A stretch of 58,932 nucleotides of DNA from a bacterium BMS3Bbin10 (GTDB taxonomy: Bacteria > Pseudomonadota > Alphaproteobacteria > Rhizobiales > Methyloligellaceae), in the NCBI GenBank assembly GCA_002897995.1, contig BDTT01000137.1, positions 1-58,932 on the forward strand, given 5' to 3'. Shown piece after piece: positions 8,256 to 17,798 of this stretch. Both the position numbers and the translations under genes were made by a program. The notes under the pieces are model-generated. The model saw only the letters and a program-made list of their open reading frames with translations, made no database searches and had not been told where the DNA came from. Position 1 is the first letter of the stretch; each line of letters starts with the position of its first letter.

Positions 8256-9266
8256 TCACGCGACGCCGATATGCAGGAGGTCGTGGATATGGACAATGCC
8301 GACGGGCCTGGCGTCCTCGACGACGAAGAGCGCGGTAATGCTCAGGGAGTTGATGACTTCCAGGGCGGCGCTGGCAAGGGCATCGGGCGCAACCGTCTTG
8401 GGGTCGCCGGTCATGATGGCGCCGGTCAGCGCGGTCGGAAGGCCCGGCCCCATATTGCGGCGCAGATCGCCATCGGTGATGATGCCCGCGAGGCGGCCGT
8501 TCCTGTCCGTCACCCCCAGACAGCCGAAACTTTTCTCGGTCATGATGACGAGCGCCTCGCCCATGGGCATATCGCTGCCGACCAGCGGGACCCGGTCGCC
8601 CGAATGCATGATGTCCGACACGAATTTCAGACGTGCGCCCAATTGCCCGCCGGGGTGCAGTGCTTTGAAATCCTTTACGGAAAAGCCTTTGTACTCCAGC
8701 AGAGCGAGTGCAAGGCAGTCGCCAAGCGCCAATTGCATGAGCGTCGAAGTGGTGGGCGCGAGCCCGTGCGGGCAGGCCTCCTTCGCGCGCGGCAGGGCGA
8801 GGGTCACCGCCGACGCCCGGGCCAGGGTGCTCTGGCTTCGCGATGTCACCGCAATCAGCGGAACGGCGAAGCGTCCCGCATAGGTGATGAGGCTCGAGAA
8901 TTCCACTGTCTCGCCGGACCAGGAGAGGGCCAGCACCACGTCGTTTCCGGTAATCATGCCGAGGTCGCCGTGGCTTGCCTCGCTTGGATGCACGAAGAAG
9001 GCCGGCGTTCCGGTCGAGGCCAGGGTCGCGGCGACCTTCTGGGCCACGTGGCCGCTTTTACCGATCCCGGTGACGATCACCCGTCCCGGCGCATCGTGGA
9101 TGATCCGCACCGCCGCGGCGAAGCTGCCCGCCAGCCCGTCGGCAAGGGCCGCCTCCAGCGCGCGCAGGCCTTTGCTTTCCAGATCGAGTGTGCGCCGCGC
9201 GGATGAGATCAGTTGTTCATCCAGGTGGCCTGAAAGGGCGGTGTTTTTCTTGGCCGGTACCGGCAT
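8256..9266 (-). CDS. kdsD: Arabinose-5-phosphate isomerase (SIS + two CBS domains)
   Basis: 336 residues. It interconverts ribulose-5-phosphate and arabinose-5-phosphate, the first step towards Kdo of lipopolysaccharide. A SIS sugar-isomerase domain (about 45-185) contains VTGIGKSGHVAQKVAATL and EASHGDLGM. Two CBS domains follow (about 200-335), one with SDMPMGEALVIMTEKSFGC and GRLAGIITDGDLRR. The start at 9266 is chosen because GGAG lies 11 bases upstream; a longer form to 9335 adds 23 residues with no similarity to the family. It fits the envelope-polysaccharide neighbourhood with galU and galE. Confidence 0.92.
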   Translation of the reverse strand: MPVPAKKNTALSGHLDEQLISSARRTLDLESKGLRALEAALADGLAGSFAAAVRIIHDAPGRVIVTGIGKSGHVAQKVAATLASTGTPAFFVHPSEASHGDLGMITGNDVVLALSWSGETVEFSSLITYAGRFAVPLIAVTSRSQSTLARASAVTLALPRAKEACPHGLAPTTSTLMQLALGDCLALALLEYKGFSVKDFKALHPGGQLGARLKFVSDIMHSGDRVPLVGSDMPMGEALVIMTEKSFGCLGVTDRNGRLAGIITDGDLRRNMGPGLPTALTGAIMTGDPKTVAPDALASAALEVINSLSITALFVVEDARPVGIVHIHDLLHIGVA

Positions 9267-9498
9267 GGGGTGTGGAACTCCGAACGCGTCAGGGATAGCG
9301 GGCGCACAATACGCCTTTGCCCGCGGCGAAGCCAACCGGTTTTGTGCCGCGGTTCCGGCGAAGCCGAGATAGCCGATGGCATTATGGTAAACGCCTCGTT
9401 AACCGTGTTCGCCTTAGGCTCACTCCGTAAACGCTATTGCTTATCGGGACGGCCCCGCAAGGGCGCCGTGAATTTATGGTGTCCGAGGTGGTGCAGAC

Positions 9499-11037
9499 TT
9501 GGCGCGTTTGAGAAAATACCGTTTCGCATTTGCCGCGGCCGGCGCCCTGGCGCTGACAGCCGGGCTTGCGCCGATGTCTGCCCTGGGTCAGCCGGCGGAC
9601 CCGTTCGAAGACCGGCAGGCGCGCGATGAGGACGAGGTCTTCGGTGATGGAGAAACCGGCCCGCGCGGTCTGCGCGGCCGCCTCAAGCCGGAGCGGGCGC
9701 GCGCTCCCGGCAGCCAGTCCCCGGCCGGGCCGGGCCGCGATACCGGCGATCGGGACATAGCGGGCGAGGCCATCTTTCGCGAACCGCCCGATCCGCTCCG
9801 CGACCCGCTGACGGCCCCCGGTCTGGATATGGACCAGACGGGGCGGCGCGTTGCCGGCGCCAATGACGCCGGCCCAGCAGACGCGGAAGGTCCAGAAGAG
9901 GACCCCTACGCCGCATTGGGCGTGCGGCTGGGGAGTTTTCTGTTTTTCCCCGAACTTTCCGTGGAGAGCGTGTATGACGACAATCTGTTCCTTTCCCCGA
10001 GCGCTCGCGAAGGAGACTGGGCGCTGGTTCTGACACCCAGTTTGCGGGTTCAGTCCGCCTGGAGCCGCCATTCCCTTACCGGTACGCTGAACGGCGTGCG
10101 CAGTTATCACGACCGGTTTTCAAGCGAGAATGACGAGACCTTTTCCGCCGGTGTGGCCGGGCGGCTCGACATTCGCCGCAACACCAATCTGGTGGCCGAG
10201 GCGAACTATTCCCAATCCCTGGAAGACCGCTCGTCCAGCGATTTTCCCTCCGGCACCGCCGGGCGCGCCGAAACGCGCAACCAGGATGTTTCGCTGGAGG
10301 GCAACCATAGCTTCAATCGCGTAACCCTGACGCTGCGCGGCAACCTTTTCGAAGAGGATTTCGACGACGGAACAAGCGAGGATGGCTCGGTCATCAACAA
10401 TGACGACCGGGACTTCACCGAGCGCCGCGTGACGGCGCGCGTGTCCTACGAGTTCCAGCCCGGTGTCGCCGGTTTTCTCGAGGCCAGCGTCAATGAGCGC
10501 AATTTCGCCGAAAGCGTCGATGACGATGGAACCCGCAACGGTTCCTCCGGCCGTGACATGCAGGGCGGCCTGTCGTTTCAGCTGACCGGAAAGCTGACCG
10601 GTGAAATCAGCGCGGGATACGCGCTCCAGACCCCCGACGACGCCACGCTTTCGGATATCGACGGCCTGATTTTCAATGCCGGCCTGGAGTGGCAGGCGAC
10701 CGGGCTGACGACCCTGCGCCTCGATGCCTCCTCGCAGGTTGATGAAACGACGCAGGCCGGTTCCGCCGGGTCGATTGTCCGCGGCGCGGCGGTGTCGCTC
10801 GAACACCGTCCCCGGCGTCACATCACACTGGGGGCCTCACTGGGATATGAGAGGGAAGAATCCTCCGGCAGCGGCGACGTGGACGAGGATCTCGAGTTTG
10901 CCCTCACGGGCGAATACAACTTTACCCGCAGCGCGGCGCTGACGGCGGCCTACAGCTATCTCGATTCGACCAGCAGCACGCCGGACAGCGACTATAGCGT
11001 CAATCAATTCCGGTTCGGTGTGCGCGTGCGCCGTTAG
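9499..11037 (+). CDS. Outer-membrane beta-barrel protein (BBP2_2-like)
   Basis: 512 residues. A signal peptide (about 1-31, ending SALGQPA) precedes an acidic, Pro/Arg-rich disordered stretch to about residue 140. A barrel follows, made of alternating hydrophobic and polar strands with many Tyr/Phe-Asp repeats (SVESVYDDNLFLSPS, NTNLVAEANYSQSLEDR), and the chain ends FRFGVRVRR. This resembles barrels linked to exopolysaccharide gene sets. The start codon is TTG at 9499; no in-frame ATG or GTG lies nearby upstream, and GAGGTGG at 9485-9491 gives good spacing. It sits between kdsD and galU, so a role in envelope glycan export or surface structure is inferred. Confidence 0.8.
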   Translation: MARLRKYRFAFAAAGALALTAGLAPMSALGQPADPFEDRQARDEDEVFGDGETGPRGLRGRLKPERARAPGSQSPAGPGRDTGDRDIAGEAIFREPPDPLRDPLTAPGLDMDQTGRRVAGANDAGPADAEGPEEDPYAALGVRLGSFLFFPELSVESVYDDNLFLSPSAREGDWALVLTPSLRVQSAWSRHSLTGTLNGVRSYHDRFSSENDETFSAGVAGRLDIRRNTNLVAEANYSQSLEDRSSSDFPSGTAGRAETRNQDVSLEGNHSFNRVTLTLRGNLFEEDFDDGTSEDGSVINNDDRDFTERRVTARVSYEFQPGVAGFLEASVNERNFAESVDDDGTRNGSSGRDMQGGLSFQLTGKLTGEISAGYALQTPDDATLSDIDGLIFNAGLEWQATGLTTLRLDASSQVDETTQAGSAGSIVRGAAVSLEHRPRRHITLGASLGYEREESSGSGDVDEDLEFALTGEYNFTRSAALTAAYSYLDSTSSTPDSDYSVNQFRFGVRVRR

Positions 11038-11063
11038 GCGTCTGTGCCGGCGAGCCGCTTCCC

Positions 11064-11936
11064 TCAGGTCAGTTTCGCGATTTCCTCAAGCAGCGCATCG
11101 CGCAAATCCTCGCGCTCCAGCGCGAAGGCGATATTGGCGGCGAGGAAGCCGATCTTCGAGCCGCAGTCGAAGCTCTTGCCTTCATATTCGACGGCGGTGA
11201 ATTTCTGACTGGCGAGCAGGGTTATCATCGCGTCGGTAATCTGGATCTCCCCGCCCGCGCCGCGCTGCTGACCTTCGAGAATTCCGAAAATCTCCGGTTG
11301 CAGCAGATAGCGCCCCATGATGATGAGGTTTGACGGCGCGGCGCCCGGCACGGGTTTTTCCACCATCCCCTTGACGGCGTGGCTGGCGCCCGCGCCGCGC
11401 TCGATATCGGCGATGCCATACCGGTGCGTGGCGTCATCGGGCACTTCTTCCACGGCAATAACATTGCCGCCGCTGCGCTTGTATTCCTCCTGAAGCTGCG
11501 CCAGGCACCCCTTGCCGCTTGATTGCACCAGCACATCGGGCAGCAGCAGCGCAAAGGGTTCATCGCCCACCAGATCGCGCGCGCACCAGACCGCGTGGCC
11601 GAGGCCAAGCGGCTCCTGCTGGCGGGTGAAGCTGGTCTGACCGGGGCTCGGCAGGCTGGCTGTCAGCATGTCCAGTTCGGCCTGCTTGCCGCGCTCCTTG
11701 AGTGTCTGCTCCAACTCGATCTGCTTGTCGAAGTGATCCTCGATAACGCCCTTGTTGCGTCCGGTGACGAAGATGAAATGCTCGATGCCGCCCGCGCGCG
11801 CCTCATCCACCACATGCTGGATGAGGGGTTTGTCGACGACGGTCAGCATTTCCTTCGGCATCGCCCTTGTGGCGGGCAGAAAGCGCGTGCCAAGCCCGGC
11901 GACGGGAAAGACGGCCTTGCGGATAGGTGCGGTCAT
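11064..11936 (-). CDS. galU: UTP-glucose-1-phosphate uridylyltransferase
   Basis: 290 residues, full length for GalU, which makes UDP-glucose from UTP and glucose-1-phosphate. The nucleotide-binding signature is [22 protein letters not shown] at about residues 10-31. [16 protein letters not shown] carries the metal-binding Asp, and GMVEKPVPG lies in the middle. It is divergent from galE 131 bases away, so UDP-glucose supply and UDP-galactose formation are encoded back to back. It ends 27 bases from the barrel gene (convergent). Confidence 0.96.
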   Translation of the reverse strand: MTAPIRKAVFPVAGLGTRFLPATRAMPKEMLTVVDKPLIQHVVDEARAGGIEHFIFVTGRNKGVIEDHFDKQIELEQTLKERGKQAELDMLTASLPSPGQTSFTRQQEPLGLGHAVWCARDLVGDEPFALLLPDVLVQSSGKGCLAQLQEEYKRSGGNVIAVEEVPDDATHRYGIADIERGAGASHAVKGMVEKPVPGAAPSNLIIMGRYLLQPEIFGILEGQQRGAGGEIQITDAMITLLASQKFTAVEYEGKSFDCGSKIGFLAANIAFALEREDLRDALLEEIAKLT

Positions 11937-12067
11937 CGCGTTACTCTGGTCATCATTTGGTTACCAAGAAACGAGTGTTCGGCTTGGGCTTACTCTCGCT
12001 AAACCTCTATGCCTTATCACCAGAGAATTGCGAAATTCTTATTCTGCAAGCGGGGCGGGGCAGTTTC

Positions 12068-13060
12068 ATGAGCGTTCTGGTTACCGGCGGCGCCGGATAT
12101 ATCGGCAGCCACATGGTTCACGAACTCCGCGACGCGGGACAGCGGCTCGTCGTTCTCGACAATCTTTCCACCGGACATCGCCGGGCGCTGCCGGGCGATG
12201 TGCCCCTGGTCGTAGGCGATGCGGGCGATCCGGCCTGCGTCACATCCACGATTCTCGACTATGGCGTGAACGCCATCATTCATTTCGCCGGCTCCATCAT
12301 TGTGCCGGATTCGGTGACCGATCCGCTTGGCTATTATCACAACAACACGGTCAATTCGCATGCGCTCATGGCTTGCGCGGTCGCCTGCGGGGTCAGGCAT
12401 TTCATCTTCTCCTCAACCGCCGCCGTCTATGGCATGCCGGAGACCAGCCCGGTTGGGGAAGACACGGCCCCGGCGCCGATTTCGCCCTATGGCTCATCGA
12501 AACTGATGACCGAGATCATGCTGCGCGACACCGCCGCCGCCCATGACTTCAACTATGTGGCGCTGCGCTACTTCAATGTGGCCGGCGCGGACCCGAAGGG
12601 GCGCTGCGGCCAGTCGACGCCCAATGCCACGCATCTCATCAAGGTCGCGGCCCAGACCGCGCTGGGACAGCGCAGCCATCTTGATGTCTACGGCACCGAT
12701 TATCCCACGCCCGACGGCACCTGCATCCGCGACTATATTCATGTCTGCGACCTGACGCGGGCCCATACCGCCGCGCTGGCCTATTTGCGCGATGGCGGAG
12801 CGTCGCAGGTTCTCAATTGCGGCTATGGGCGCGGATTTTCGGTTCTGGAAGTGATCGAGGCGGTCAAGCGGGCCTCGGGAAGCGACTTCGAGGTGCGGAT
12901 GGGCGCCCGGCGCGCGGGCGATCCGGCAAATCTCGTCGCCGACGCCGGGCGTTTGCCCGAGCTGCTCGGCTGGAAGCCCGCATATGACGATCTGGAAACC
13001 ATCGTCGCCCATGCCTATGCCTGGGAAGAACATCTTTTCGCATTGAAGGCGGCATCTTAA
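12068..13060 (+). CDS. galE: UDP-glucose 4-epimerase
   Basis: 330 residues. It interconverts UDP-glucose and UDP-galactose using bound NAD. The Rossmann motif VTGGAGYIGSHMVHEL is at the N-terminus, FSSTAAVYGMPE precedes the catalytic pair YGSSK (Tyr-x3-Lys), and LRYFNVAGAD follows, all as in GalE. The start at 12068 (MSVLVTGG) is chosen because the Rossmann strand should begin within a few residues. A longer frame upstream is non-homologous. It is divergent from galU and supplies the same sugar-nucleotide pool for envelope polysaccharide. Confidence 0.95.
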   Translation: MSVLVTGGAGYIGSHMVHELRDAGQRLVVLDNLSTGHRRALPGDVPLVVGDAGDPACVTSTILDYGVNAIIHFAGSIIVPDSVTDPLGYYHNNTVNSHALMACAVACGVRHFIFSSTAAVYGMPETSPVGEDTAPAPISPYGSSKLMTEIMLRDTAAAHDFNYVALRYFNVAGADPKGRCGQSTPNATHLIKVAAQTALGQRSHLDVYGTDYPTPDGTCIRDYIHVCDLTRAHTAALAYLRDGGASQVLNCGYGRGFSVLEVIEAVKRASGSDFEVRMGARRAGDPANLVADAGRLPELLGWKPAYDDLETIVAHAYAWEEHLFALKAAS

Positions 13061-13178
13061 GACGCCGGTCCGCCAAAAAACCGCCCGACCCCGCAATATG
13101 TTTTACTCCGGACTTGCAATAACGCGCGCTCTCGCCCAATTTTCAACCCAGTGACAAGAGGGAGCGGCGGCTGCGATC

Positions 13179-14498
13179 ATGCCGGCGGACCGATTCAACA
13201 TGCAGAGATTCCGGCTGAACATCCTCGCGCTGGTTGCGAGCTTTGGCTTCGGGCTTTCTTCGCCCGCCATTGCACAAAACAGCGCGGCGGCCTATCGCGC
13301 GGCGGTGGAGCGGAACTTTACCCAATGGGTTGGCCAGTTGCGCGGCGAGGCGGAGTCCCGCGGCATCAGGCCCGAGACGTTCGAGCGCGCCATGAAGGGC
13401 GTGAAGCTGAACTGGAAACTGCCGGATCTGGCGCCGCCGGAGCTGGGCGAAGGGCAACCGGCGCGCCCGCAAGCGGAGAAAAAAGACCGCCAGAAACAGC
13501 AGGCCGAGTTCGACCGGCCGGCGCGTTATTTTCCGCCAAAGGGTCTCAAATGGGTGACCAGGCTCGGCCGCGAAAATCTCGCCAGATGGAAGGACACGCT
13601 GGGGGCGATCGAGAAAAAATACGGTGTCGAACCCCAAATCGTGCTGGCGATCTGGGGCCGCGAGACCGCATACGGGCGGGCAAAGCTGCCCCACAATGCG
13701 CTGCGGGCGCTGGCGACCCTGGCCTTTATGGGCCGCCGCCAGGAGCAGTTCCGCGAAGAGCTCCTCATCGCCCTCGGCATCCTGCAGGAGGGCCATGTGA
13801 CGCGCGAGGGCATGCGCAGCTCCTGGGCCGGCGCCATGGGGCACACCCAGTTCCTGCCCAGCGACTTTCGCAACTACGCCGTCGATTTCAATGGCGACGG
13901 ACGGCGCGATATCTGGGGCACGATCCCCGACGCGCTCGCATCTACCGCGAATTTCCTCAAGCAAAAGGGCTGGCAGACGGGCAAGACCTGGGGCTATGAG
14001 GTGCGTCTGCCCAAGGGCTTCGACTGCACGCTGGAAGGCCTCGACAATGCGCGCACGATTGGCGAGTGGGTCGAGCTTGGCGTCACCCGCACTTTCGGCA
14101 GGAAGTTTCTCGGCAAGCGGCTGGCTGAAAAGACCCATCTGGTCGCTCCGGCGGGAACCCTCGGTCCCGCCTTCCTGGTGCTCGAAAATTTTGAAGTTTT
14201 CCGCGCCTATAACAAGGCGGACCTCTATGCGCTCTATGTGGGCCATCTTGCCGACCGGATTCGCTTCGGCGGAAGTTTCGAAGGCGGCTGGTCGCGGGTG
14301 CAGAGTTTCAGGCGCGATGAAATGAAGCGGTTGCAGAGCGCGGTCGCCGAGGCCGGGCATGACGTTGGAAAAATCGACGGGCTGATCGGATCGAAAACCC
14401 GTTCCGCCATCGGCAAATGGCAAAAGGCGCTCGGCCACAAGGTGACCTGCTACCCGCCGCGCTCTTTGCTGAAATTTGCAGCAAATGTGCGGAACTGA
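13179..14498 (+). CDS. Lytic murein transglycosylase, MltB family (first of two)
   Basis: 439 residues. A signal peptide ends near AIAQN. The SLT_2/MltB domain runs from about residue 45 to 350, with the catalytic glutamate near 162 in IWGRETAYG and SWAGAMGHTQFLPSDF further on. A PG_binding_1 repeat closes the protein (VGKIDGLIGSKTRSAIGKWQ). The enzyme would cleave the glycan strand of peptidoglycan in the periplasm, leaving 1,6-anhydro ends. A Lys/Gln-rich insertion near residues 100-110 is less usual. Translation may start at 13200 (MQRFRLN), which gives a cleaner signal peptide. A paralogue follows 483 bases downstream. Confidence 0.92.
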   Translation: MPADRFNMQRFRLNILALVASFGFGLSSPAIAQNSAAAYRAAVERNFTQWVGQLRGEAESRGIRPETFERAMKGVKLNWKLPDLAPPELGEGQPARPQAEKKDRQKQQAEFDRPARYFPPKGLKWVTRLGRENLARWKDTLGAIEKKYGVEPQIVLAIWGRETAYGRAKLPHNALRALATLAFMGRRQEQFREELLIALGILQEGHVTREGMRSSWAGAMGHTQFLPSDFRNYAVDFNGDGRRDIWGTIPDALASTANFLKQKGWQTGKTWGYEVRLPKGFDCTLEGLDNARTIGEWVELGVTRTFGRKFLGKRLAEKTHLVAPAGTLGPAFLVLENFEVFRAYNKADLYALYVGHLADRIRFGGSFEGGWSRVQSFRRDEMKRLQSAVAEAGHDVGKIDGLIGSKTRSAIGKWQKALGHKVTCYPPRSLLKFAANVRN

Positions 14499-14504
14499 GC
14501 GCGC

Positions 14505-14909
14505 ATGGCGGCGCGCGGACAAATTGTGGTTTGGGTGCTTGGCGCAGTCCTGCTGACCGGCTGCGCCTCGGGCGGCCGCCCCGCCGCCACCGGGCAGCCC
14601 GGCGTCCAGCGCGTCGCCCTGACGGGCGCCCAGAGCGAGGCCGTGAGCGCCGGTGTCAGGCAGATGGTCGCCAGTCCCGATACCGCGCAGCTGAGCGCGG
14701 TCACCGCCATCACCCGGGCCGGCGCCCCGACGGTTCAGGTGTGCGGCTATGTGAAGACTGCGGACGCGAGCGGCAAGGAGGGCCCCGATCTGCCCTTCTA
14801 TGTGGAATTGCTGGACGTGGACGGCAAACCGGACGCGGCGCGCGGCCAGGTGGGCGATGCGCCCGCGGAGCGCTCCAAGGTCAAATTCATGTGCCGGTAT
14901 AACGGGTGA
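14505..14909 (+). CDS. Small lipoprotein between the transglycosylase genes
   Basis: 134 residues. The N-terminus ARGQIVVWVLGAVLLTGCAS is a lipoprotein signal with LTGC as lipobox. The mature part is Ala/Gly-rich and contains a soluble domain with QVCGYVKTADASGKEGPDLPFYVELLDVDGKP, which looks like a small beta fold with two cysteines. I do not recognise the family. It begins 6 bases after the first mltB-type gene and is followed by the second, so the three are probably co-transcribed and act in the cell envelope. Confidence 0.72.
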   Translation: MAARGQIVVWVLGAVLLTGCASGGRPAATGQPGVQRVALTGAQSEAVSAGVRQMVASPDTAQLSAVTAITRAGAPTVQVCGYVKTADASGKEGPDLPFYVELLDVDGKPDAARGQVGDAPAERSKVKFMCRYNG

Positions 14910-14980
14910 GGCTGGCTAGGCCGCCACCAAAAGGGCTGATAGTCTGCGCGCCATCGATTCGGGCAGACAATGGATATCCT

Positions 14981-16213
14981 ATGGGTTCGCTGCAACGCGT
15001 TTTATTCTTGCTTATGGCCTTTGCGGTTATCTCCGGGTTTTCGCCAGGGTCTCCGGGGACGGGTCAGGCGCATGCCGCGAGCGACCCCTTCGGGCGCTGG
15101 GTGAACGGTGTGTGGCCGGAGGCCCGCAAGAAGGGCGTCTCGCGCAAGATGTTCGCCCTGGCGTTCAAAAATGTGTCGCCCGATCCCGACGTTCTCAAAC
15201 GCGCCGAACACCAGCCCGAATTCGTCAGGCCGATCTGGAAATATCTGGAAACGGCGGTATCGAAAAAGCGCATTGCCGACGGCCGCAGGATGTTGCGAAA
15301 ATATGGGTCCCTGCTGGGCAAGATCGAGGCGCGTTACGGCGTCGACCGCCATACCGTGCTGGCGATCTGGGGCATGGAGACGAGCTACGGGTCCTTCAGG
15401 GGCGACAAGAATGTCATCCGTTCGCTCGCGACGCTGGGGTTTCAGGGCGAGCGCCGGAAATTTGGCCGGTCCCAGTTGCTGGCCGCATTGCAGATCCTTC
15501 AGCGCGGCGACATTACGCCGAAAAAAATGACCGGCTCCTGGGCCGGCGCCATGGGGCACACCCAGTTCATCCCCACCACCTATTCAGCCCATGCAGTGGA
15601 CTTTACCGGTGACGGGCGGCGCGATATCTGGGGCTCGATCCCCGATGCGCTGGCCTCGACGGCGAACTATCTCAGAGTTTCGAAATGGCGGCCCGGCGAG
15701 ACCTGGGGGTATGAAGTGGATTTGCCGAAAGGCTTCAACTACGCGCTGACCGGGCGCAAGCGCGTCAAGACGCTGGCGCAGTGGCAGGCGCTCGGCGTCC
15801 GGCGCGCAAAGGGAAAGACCTTCCCCCGGCCCGACGACCGCGCGTCGATCATTCTGCCGGCCGGAGCGAAGGGGCCGGCCTTCGCGATCATCAATAATTT
15901 CCGCTCCATCCTGCGTTACAACAACGCCACCTCCTATGCGCTCGCCGTGGGCCATCTGGCGGACAGGATACGCGATGCCAGCGCCACCGGTTTCGCGAAA
16001 CCCTGGCCGGTGGAATATCTTCCCCTGGCCCGTACCCAGCGCTTCGAGCTACAGCGTCTTCTGGCGAAGCGCGGCTTCCGGCCCGGCAAGATAGACGGCA
16101 TACTGGGATCGGGAACGCGCGCCGCGGTGCGGGCCTTTCAGAAGGCCAGCGGCATGGCCGTGGACGGATATCCGAGCACTGTCGTGCTGAAGCGCCTGCA
16201 GCGCGGCGGTTGA
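14981..16213 (+). CDS. Lytic murein transglycosylase, MltB family (second of two)
   Basis: 410 residues. A signal peptide (LLMAFAVISGFSPG to about residue 30) is followed by an SLT_2 domain with catalytic glutamate near 132 in IWGMETSYGSF and SWAGAMGHTQFIPTTY. A C-terminal PG_binding_1 repeat has GKIDGILGSGTRAAVRAFQ. Layout matches the gene at 13179 but the sequences have diverged, so this is an old duplication. The start at 14981 is chosen because the signal peptide begins there; the 25 residues upstream overlap the lipoprotein stop. Confidence 0.92.
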   Translation: MGSLQRVLFLLMAFAVISGFSPGSPGTGQAHAASDPFGRWVNGVWPEARKKGVSRKMFALAFKNVSPDPDVLKRAEHQPEFVRPIWKYLETAVSKKRIADGRRMLRKYGSLLGKIEARYGVDRHTVLAIWGMETSYGSFRGDKNVIRSLATLGFQGERRKFGRSQLLAALQILQRGDITPKKMTGSWAGAMGHTQFIPTTYSAHAVDFTGDGRRDIWGSIPDALASTANYLRVSKWRPGETWGYEVDLPKGFNYALTGRKRVKTLAQWQALGVRRAKGKTFPRPDDRASIILPAGAKGPAFAIINNFRSILRYNNATSYALAVGHLADRIRDASATGFAKPWPVEYLPLARTQRFELQRLLAKRGFRPGKIDGILGSGTRAAVRAFQKASGMAVDGYPSTVVLKRLQRGG

Positions 16214-16423
16214 GCGGTTGCGGTGGGACAGGCTCTATGGATAACTTTCCGCGCCATGAGACCGCCATATCGAATTGCCACAACGGGACAGACATTCACG
16301 GTTTGGAAAGCATTTTCGGGCACCAATAAAAACACCCGTATCTGGCGGATTCGCCAGCGCCCGTTGATAAAGTCCCGCGCCGGGAAACCGAGGATGGCCC
16401 GCAAGGGGGCCGGAGAAGAAGAA

Positions 16424-17752
16424 ATGCCCTGTTTTGCGTTTTTACACCGCCTGAGTGGTTTCAAGAATTTCACGCAGGTTGCCGGCGCGCTTGCATTTGT
16501 CCTGGCCGGTGTCCTGGCCGGACTTTTCGCCATGCCGCCGCGCGCTCAGGCGCAGGGGCTCGAGCACCTCTCCAGCAGTTATGTAACGCCGTTCCCGGAG
16601 CGGAACCGTTATCGGCTGTATGTCTTTGGCGATTCCCTGGGCGACGGAATATGGGCCGGCCTGTACCGCGCTTTCAAGCCCGACGGAAATATCGACGTCG
16701 TCAAGAAATCGCGCGTTTCCACCGGCTTTGTCCGCACCGATTATTTCGACTGGAACAAGCGTCTGTCCGGCATTCTCACAACGGAGAAGGTGCATATCGC
16801 GGTCATTATGGTTGGCGCGAATGACATGCAGCCAATCCGCCCGAACAAGAAATCGAAGTGGAAAAAGGTCGGGACGCCGGAGTGGCGCGAAATTTATTCC
16901 AAACGGATCGACCGGTTCATCAAGCGGCTGAAGAAGTCCAGGGCCGCCGTTTACTGGGTCGGCCTGCCGATTATGCGCAGCGCCAAATACAACGACAAAA
17001 TGCAGCTGATGAACGAGATTTTCCGCGAGCGGGCATTCGTCAACGGTGTGCGGTTTATCGACACCTGGAACGGTTTTGCCGACCAGTTCGGCCGTTACAG
17101 CGCGTTCGGTCCCGACCTGACCGGACAGGTGCGGCGTTTGCGCGCCGCAGACGGCGTTCACTTTACAATTCGCGGCTACCGCAAGCTTGCGCATTTCGTG
17201 GAGCGGGAGATCCGGCGCGACATGCGCCAGGCGCGCAACGAGCGGGACATACCTTTGGCCGGCGGCGTAACCGAGCAGGCGCGCGCCATCCGCCGCCAGC
17301 GCCCGGTTCAGAGTCAGCCGGGCACAACGCCGGTGAGCAAACCCGCCGGGCGGTTGACGTCCGATGCCGCAGTGCGCAAAGCGGCGGCCGCCAGACGGGC
17401 GGCGGCCCTTCAGGCCGCCCGCCAGGTTGCCGAGGCAGCTGAAGGCGGCATTGCTCTGCCCGCCGCCGACAGCACTATTGAGGGCATAAAACTGGTGCGG
17501 CCCAGGATTTCAGCGGCGGCGCTGGCGGCCCTCAACTCGCGCTATTCGCCGCAAGGCGCGGTAATTGCCGGAGATATTGCCGGCGGCCTGACGGCGCTGG
17601 CGTCGATTTCACCCATCAGCGACACAAATCTGTCGGCGGCGCTGCGGCGTCTGCCGCTGAGCCAAAGACCTTATTTCCGCGTGCTCGTCAAAGGCGAGGA
17701 GTTAAAGCCCAAGCCGGGCCGCGCGGACGATTTCACCTGGCCGGGGGGCTGA
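16424..17752 (+). CDS. SGNH hydrolase-like protein, DUF459 family
   Basis: 442 residues. A signal or anchor segment near residues 14-42 (VAGALAFVLAGVLAGLFAM, ending RAQAQ) precedes an SGNH domain. All catalytic blocks are visible: LYVFGDSLGDGI (block I Ser), VIMVGANDMQ (block III Asn) and ADGVHFTIRG (Asp/His pair). An Ala/Arg-rich linker and a C-terminal tail of about 130 residues follow. The start at 16424 has GGAG eight bases upstream; earlier in-frame starts add a non-conserved extension. Such proteins act on acyl esters in the periplasm. Followed by a second SGNH lipoprotein and an MBOAT gene, it probably takes part in O-acylation of an envelope glycan. Confidence 0.85.
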   Translation: MPCFAFLHRLSGFKNFTQVAGALAFVLAGVLAGLFAMPPRAQAQGLEHLSSSYVTPFPERNRYRLYVFGDSLGDGIWAGLYRAFKPDGNIDVVKKSRVSTGFVRTDYFDWNKRLSGILTTEKVHIAVIMVGANDMQPIRPNKKSKWKKVGTPEWREIYSKRIDRFIKRLKKSRAAVYWVGLPIMRSAKYNDKMQLMNEIFRERAFVNGVRFIDTWNGFADQFGRYSAFGPDLTGQVRRLRAADGVHFTIRGYRKLAHFVEREIRRDMRQARNERDIPLAGGVTEQARAIRRQRPVQSQPGTTPVSKPAGRLTSDAAVRKAAAARRAAALQAARQVAEAAEGGIALPAADSTIEGIKLVRPRISAAALAALNSRYSPQGAVIAGDIAGGLTALASISPISDTNLSAALRRLPLSQRPYFRVLVKGEELKPKPGRADDFTWPGG

Positions 17753-17798
17753 GGGAGTAAGGAATTTTAGTCTCGTTTTTCCTGGGTAATTGTGTGTG

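Noticed and set aside
13143-14522. 459-residue frame opposite the first MltB gene
   Set aside because: Antisense to an intact lytic transglycosylase with signal peptide and catalytic motif; no homology-like content.
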